DNA from: Aspidiotus rigidus
Taxonomy: Eukaryota; Arthropoda; Insecta; Hemiptera; Diaspididae
Length of the DNA: 64,000 nt
Direction of reading: 5' to 3'
Assembly (NCBI GenBank): GCA_035079385.1
Contig: JAVHKY010000016.1
Span: 6,247,501-6,311,500, forward strand
Positions 58,590 through 64,000 of this stretch are shown here, piece after piece. A program made the translations under genes and the position numbers. The notes beneath the pieces are model-generated. The model made no database searches, was not told the DNA's origin, and saw only the letters and a program-made list of their open reading frames with translations. Each line of letters opens with the position of its first letter. The first letter of the stretch is position 1.

Positions 58590-60440
58590 CCTCCTATCAT
58601 ATATAGCTCGAGAGTCAAAATTTTTTACAAATCCCCCTCCTATCATATATGGCTCGAAAGTCGAAATTTTTCCAAGTTAGCCCCCCCCCCCTTTCATATA
58701 TGGTTCGAGAGTCGAAATTTTTTCCAAGTCCCCCTCCTATCATATATGGCTCGAGAGTCAAACTTTTTCTATAATTTCTTCCCCCCCCCCCATCATATAT
58801 GGATCGTGAGTCGAAATTTTTCCAAGTCACCCCCCCCTCTCCTATCATTGTATGGGTCGAGAGTCGAAATTTTTCCATGTCCCCTTCTTATCATATATGG
58901 CTCGAGAGTCGAAATTTTTCCAAGTCCCCTCCTATCATATATGGTTCGAGAGTCGAAATTTTTCCAAGTTCCCCCCCCCCTCCCATCATATATGGATCGA
59001 GAGTCGAAATTTTTCCAAGTCACCCCCCCCCCCATCATATATGGCTCGAGAGTCGAAATTGTTTCCAAGTCCCCCTCCTATCATATATGGCTCGAGAGTC
59101 GGAATTTTTTTCAAGTCCCCCCCCCCCCCTCCCTGTCCTATCATATATGGCTCGAGAGTCGAATTTTTTCCAAGTCCCCCTCCTATCATATATGGCTCGA
59201 GAGTCAAACTTTTTCTATAATTTCTTCCCCCCCCCCCATCATATATGGATCGTGAGTCGAAATTTTTCCAAGTCACCCCCCCCCCCTCTCCTATCATTGT
59301 ATGGGTCGAGAGTCGAAATTTTTCCATGTCCCCTTCTTATCATATATGGCTCGAGAGTCGAAATTTTTCCAAGTCCCCTCCTATCATATATGGTTCGAGA
59401 GTCGAAATTTTTCCAAGTTCTCCCCCCCCCCCCTCCCATCATATATGGATCGAGAGTCGAAATTTTTCCAAGTCACCCCCCCCCCCCCCATCATATATGG
59501 CTCGAGAGTCGAAATTGTTTCCAAGTCCCCCTCCTATCATATATGGCTCGAGAGTCAAACTTTTTCTATAATTTCTTCCCCCCCCCCCCCATCATATATG
59601 GATCGTGAGTCGAAATTTTTCCATGTCCCCTTCTTATCATATATGGCTCGAGAGTCGAAATTTTTCCAAGTTCCCCCCCCCCTCCCATCATATATGGATC
59701 GAGAGTCGAAATTTTTCCAAGTCACCCCCCCCCCCATCATATATGGCTCGAGAGTCGAAATTGTTTCCAAGTCCCCCTCCTATCATATATGGCTCGAGAG
59801 TCGGAATTTTTTTCAAGTCCCCCCCCCCTCCCTCTCCTATCATATATGGCTCGAGAGTCGAATTTTTTCGAAGTCCCCCTCCTATCATATATGGCTCGAG
59901 AGTCAAACTTTTCCTATAATTTCTTCCCCCCCCCCATCATATATGGATCGTGAGTCGAAATTTTTCCAAGTCACCCCCCCCCCCCCTCTCCTATCATTGT
60001 ATGGGTCGAGAGTCGAAATTTTTCCATGTCCCCTTCTTATCATATATGGCTCGAGAGTCGAAATTTTTCCAAGTCCCCTCCTATCATATATGGTTCGAGA
60101 GTCGAAATTTTTCCAAGTTTCCCCCCCCCCTCCCATCATATATGGATCGAGAGTCGAAATTTTTCCAAGTCACCCCCCCCCCCCATCATATATGGCTCGA
60201 GAGTCGAAATTGTTTCCAAGTCCCCCTCCTATCATATATGGCTCGAGAGTCGGAATTTTTTTCAAGTCCCCCCCCCCCTCCCTCTCCTATCATATATGGC
60301 TCGAGAGTCGAAATTTTTCTCAATCCCCCTCCTATCATATATGGCTCGAGAGTCGAATTTTTTCCCAGTCCCTATCATATATAGTTCGAGAGTCGACATT
60401 TTTCCAAGTCCCCCTCCTATCATATATGGTTCGAGCGTAG
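58590..60440 (+). repeat. C-rich satellite array, 45-57-bp monomer with higher-order units
   Basis: Close to 40 monomers read TCATATATGGCTCGAGAG, TCGAAATTTTTCCAAG, then a C tract of variable length (about 4 to 16 C), then CTCCTA. Variants (GGATCGTGAG, TGTATGGGTCGAG, CAAACTTTTTCTATAATTTC) recur in the same order, giving higher-order units. The GTCAAACTTTT variant sits at 58757, 59203, 59554 and 59902 (spacing 446, 351 and 348). Several frames lack stop codons, hence open frames up to 379 codons (59301-60440) of SYMARESKFF/PPPP repeats. These are a by-product of the monomer and not a gene. Confidence 0.97.
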
Positions 60441-60540
60441 AATTTTTTCTACGTTTTCTGTTGGACGGCGCACGACGGACGGCAAATTTCTCAAAAAGCC
60501 CCCCATAAAACAGGTTCCCTGTTAAAATTTCAAGCGGTTC
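60441..60540. repeat. Right edge of the array with the ATAAAACAGGTTCCCTG module
   Basis: CCCATAAAACAGGTTCCCTG (60502-60521) matches CATAAAACAGGCTCCCTG of the foldback (58524-58541) and, in reverse, CAGGGAACCTGTTTTATGGG at 22101-22120 and its X2 copy (from about 30444). Each sits beside satellite-like sequence, so this may be the end of a composite repeat. Confidence 0.6.
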
Positions 60541-63500
60541 TATATCCTCTCTAGAGGCTTCGAGAAAAATTCCAAGCTCCGCTGTATACCTCACAGAGAG
60601 AACAGAAGTTGTAACTGAATTTTTATTCGAAGTTGCAATGAGCTCTTTTCACTCTGAGTGTGATATGAGTTGAGAGCATGAGCCCTTATCCCTTTATGTT
60701 TGAGAAAGAGCCTGTGAGTTTTTCTCAGTGGTAGAATATTCATAATTAGATTGTTTACGGGGGATAACCAGACACTTCGAATAGCTTTTCACTATATCAA
60801 TGTAATACCGAAGAAGACTTTGGTAGAGGAGGTTGAAAGTGCTGAGCATCTTCACCCACATATATAGTAATATACTAATATTATTATTAATTTACCAATG
60901 GTTTTCTTCTTGATACGTACTTACTTTGCCATAATCTCCAATTTGTGGTAACAACTCAAATTAGTCATTATTATTTGGTAGTTTTTTCTCTTATTGTTAC
61001 CATAAATTGGATTCCAAATCCGAAGTTCTGTTAATAAATCTGGATTAGAAAATCATGTTATAAATTCACTTTTTGGTCATTTTTCAATTTTTTAAAATTA
61101 CTTCTCAGCCCCCTTCTTTATTTCATCTGGTCACTTTTCAGCTATCATTTTATAAAAGACCTGGGAGACGGTCTTTTTTAGTTTTTGAATGTTTTCCTGA
61201 AACACTTCGTCTTTCGGCTGGCTGCAATGCCTCGCGTGTAATATACTAATTTTATTTCTAGCGAAGAGGAAGTTCGAGACGATGAAACGCTACACTCGAA
61301 CTCACTGAAACTGAAAACTGGATCAAAACGGTTGTCCCATTTAAATAATACTCATATAAGTCAAGAACGAAGCCGTCTTGCGGAAAAATTAGGAGAACAA
61401 AATTTGAAAAGTTGAACTCATCCTACAAATTACCTCTAGATTGATTTTGATCGTTTTGAGAAAAGCTTTCCTTCGCCACCACCGTTCTGTACGAGCACTG
61501 TGTACCTCTTATCTGATATGTACCTCACAAATTCGAAGATGATGCTATTTACTGTGTCTCGAAAACCGTCGCAAGAAGACCAAATTCCCAGTAGTGTACC
61601 GCGTGAGAACTTGAAAAAGCGGTAGGTTTTATTCTTAATGAACAATTATTTCTGGTACCCACAGGTCGGCTAGATTTTCTCGGTATTGAGGATTTTGAAA
61701 GACTATACTCTTGTGTTCTCTCGCTGCGTTGTAGAATAATCGAGTCAATACGGACTTTTTCAGAAATTGGGATGTTGTGAGTTCTATTTTCTGGTAATAA
61801 GAGTTCTTCATCGCCTGCTGGCAATCGTAATTCGTTTCTTGCGTGTACGTATTATATTTTTACGTGCACTGCGTGTACCTACCTGTATATGTGCACAGTA
61901 TACATCAGTGTGCACAGAACCAGTTTCGTGTTTAGAGCTTCCTTCGTGATTTGTGTTTTTAGCGACACGTTGCATTATTCATCTGTGAGCCGTCTGTCTT
62001 TTTCGATTTCGATTTTTGTTACGTATGCGTGTATTAGTGTGTGTGTATGTATGCGTTGTGCTGTTGTTTCTCTCGCCGAGTTCCAGCCTTTCTTCCCCCT
62101 CGTCGTCGATTCCTTCTATCACTGTAACATAGTTTTATTTCGATATGCCCTCTTCACCCGGTATGTGTATGTGTATGCGCGTAATTAGTTTTCCTATTCG
62201 GTGTATTCGAATCCGCGCGAGCAGCCGCGGCCGAATCTGAACGAACTGTGTAAAATTTACCGAGAAAGATGGAGGAAAAAAATTTTATGTCGTCGACGTT
62301 TGTGGGGCGTTCGCGCATATACTATCATTATTTTCCTAATGAATGTTTCCTTAAAGTTGGCTTCATTATTATTTCGATGTGTACATACCTTCGTCGGTGG
62401 CGGGGTTGCAAAGTGATTGAGAGGAGCGTCGGAAGGCAGATGAGCAGAGGGTGATTTCGGCTTCGATGCTGTGCTCGTCGTCGCGTCCTGTATAGTATGC
62501 ACGATAAATGTGACGCAATTGGAAAAACGAAGAAGGGATGAGAGGAATGGAAGGCGGTGGTAACGGGCAAAGATACTTTTGAAATACTCTGAATTTTCGC
62601 GACGTACGTTTTATTGTGTTATTTCCTATTTTCGCAGATTCACATTCGTTCTTTACCTCTTTTATACTTGCACACGCGGACACACGCGTACGCGCACATA
62701 TAAGCAGGGCAAGGCAGGTAATCTGTTAAGCGTTCTTGCGAAAGAAAGAAAAAAAAAAGGAACGAGAACAGTGGAAAACTTACAGTATATCACCATTCAG
62801 TCAATGTTTTCCGACGAGAGGCGAGTATCCGCTATGTAATATTGTACAGTTCGCGAAAAAGTAGTCCATTATCGATAACCTTTTTAATGGCCTTCTGTAT
62901 GTAGCTGACGACATTCGAATATATCCTAAAACTGGGAGTGTGTGTTTGTGTGTATTTCATGATTATTTTCGTATTCAAGTTTTTTTGGAGTAACCGTTAG
63001 TGTGTGTGTGTTTATATATGTGTCTGCCATAGTAAATCACAACCCGTAGTTTTTCCTCTTGTTACGAATATTTCTTTTTCATCGCGCATGTTGCGCCAGA
63101 AAGGTGTCGATCAATATTTTAATCGTACATTCCGAATATCAATTAACCTTATTAATACTCCTTGTAGTGGATTCTCGACGTACTAATGTTTCTCGGAACT
63201 CCGTCTATCATTTTCTATCATCCTGGACGGCTAAATCGATACGAAATCGAATCACGAAATGCCGAAATAGATCGTCGCCACGATATCGTCTGTTCACACA
63301 CTTTAGCTCGAATCTTATAAATTTTCGACGACCATGTTTTCTGCTTAGATACAACCGTTATCATTCGGCATGATGTTTAACGTAATATTATTATCTTGGT
63401 TGTACGGTATTTCAGTTTTTTCACGTATATTTGTACATTGTATGTGAAATTTTTATGGAGTGATCGGCTAAGGCTGCGAAACCGTGTAGAAATGGTGCCC

Positions 63501-63554
63501 AGTGATCGACGACGAAATACTGAATGAACCCCTTCTTCGCCCAGAATGTATAAT
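60541..63554. other. Unique sequence, CpG-rich from about 61.7 kb; no gene recognised
   Basis: Short frames overlap in several phases around 61.8-62.7 kb, with GTGTGTGTATG-type and GCGCACATA-type simple stretches. None shows a domain or a defensible exon. Composition resembles the blocks at 17-18.9, 41-43 and 48-50 kb. Confidence 0.45.
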
Positions 63555-63884
63555 GAGGGTGTCTACCAGGTCAATCAAGTCAACTAAGTCAATTAAAGTC
63601 AACTTTTTTGAAACATGGTCAACTAAGTCTTGTCAACTTTTCTATCCGTAGGTCAACTAAAAAGTCCAAAAATGCATAATTTTGTGTAAAGAATGTTTTT
63701 CCCCTGTCTTCCTATATGCACAACACTTCTCTCAATTGAATATCAATTCTTGCAAACGAATAAAAAAATACCGAAATTGAGATATTAGTTTGTGGGGGGG
63801 GGGGGGTGATATTTTCTAGGGTCAAATAAAATATCAAAAGAAGGTCAACTAATGTCAACTATTTCCATTTTTCAATTCTGGTAG
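63555..63884. mobile_element. Element of the GTCAACT family, copy G1
   Basis: It starts GAGGGTGTCTACCAGGTCAA (first base changed from the usual C) and runs to TTCAATTCTGGTAG. Repeated GTCAACTAAG words lie near the left end and GGTCAACTAATGTCAACT near the right. A run of 14 or more G lies at about 63794-63807. The expected last eight bases (ACACCCTG) are missing because another copy begins at 63885. The interior matches element A (CAATTGAATATCAATTCTTG) and is less deleted. Confidence 0.85.
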
Positions 63885-64000
63885 CAGGGTGTCTACCAGG
63901 TCAACTAAGTCAACTATGTCAATTGAAGTCAACTTTCTTGAAACATGGTCAACTAAGTCAAGTAAAGTCGACTTTTCTATCTGTAGGTCAACTAAAAAGT
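63885..64000. mobile_element. Element of the GTCAACT family, copy G2 (runs off the window)
   Basis: A fresh left end, CAGGGTGTCTACCAGGTCAAC, is followed by several GTCAACT, GTCAATT, GTCAAGT and GTCGACT words. It starts exactly where G1 should finish, so it was probably inserted into the right terminus of G1. The right end lies outside the window. Confidence 0.85.

Noticed and set aside
59301..60440. 379-codon proline-rich open frame
   Set aside because: It consists of translated satellite monomers; overlapping long frames exist in other phases and on the other strand, as expected for a stop-poor repeat.

Overview
The window looks like a piece of arthropod (probably insect) nuclear genome. 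It is AT-rich but not depleted in CpG. It has no operon-like gene packing, no long cellular reading frame, many short inverted-repeat DNA transposons, an I-type LINE with an RNase H domain, a MULE transposase, microsatellites and a satellite array. I recognise no cellular protein-coding gene. Most open frames are 60-110 codons, with no family motif and no credible exon context. The only recognisable coding sequence is transposon debris: a frameshifted LINE reverse transcriptase/RNase H at 14.7-16.3 kb and a truncated MULE transposase at 38.4-39.2 kb (minus strand). The rest is probably intergenic or long-intron sequence.

Layout. 1-13.7 kb: mostly unique sequence with a 253-bp tandem duplication (5.87-6.37 kb), one dispersed repeat (7.58-8.40 kb) and a tRNA-like hairpin (10.8 kb). 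13.7-16.4 kb: a MITE remnant, a small array of a satellite-related monomer, and the LINE, which carries a 114-bp TA-flanked MITE and ends in a (GA)44 microsatellite. 16.4-19.3 kb: CpG-rich unique sequence with simple repeats.

19.35-37.68 kb is the most striking region. It reads T1-X1-T2-X2-T3. T is a 1.56-kb non-autonomous transposon with CAGGGTGTCTAC ends. X is a 6.78-kb segment present twice and essentially identical. T2 is a mosaic: its left part and left flank match T3, its right part and right flank match T1. This is the signature of unequal crossing-over between T1 and T3. X itself holds several MITEs, two foldbacks and a CpG-rich block.

38.25-39.30 kb: a 1,045-bp MULE derivative with a perfect 9-bp target duplication. 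39.7-50.2 kb: mostly unique, with small repeats, a tRNA-Ala-like relic (46.05 kb) and two MITEs (46.4-47.3 kb). 50.3-54.0 kb: a roughly 110-bp minisatellite interrupted by a 594-bp hAT-like element and bracketed by two paralogous segments. 57.3-58.0 kb: a degenerate ~75-bp tandem repeat. 58.17-60.44 kb: a foldback followed by a C-rich satellite array with higher-order structure. 63.55-64.0 kb: two nested copies of the family that also hosts T1.

The genes do not form a pathway. What links the features is transposon biology. Several families share CAGGGTG-type ends, and where duplications can be read they are about 5 bp. Each family has its own short iterated internal motif. One of them served as the substrate for a large duplication. 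All calls come from reading the sequence by eye; no database search was run.
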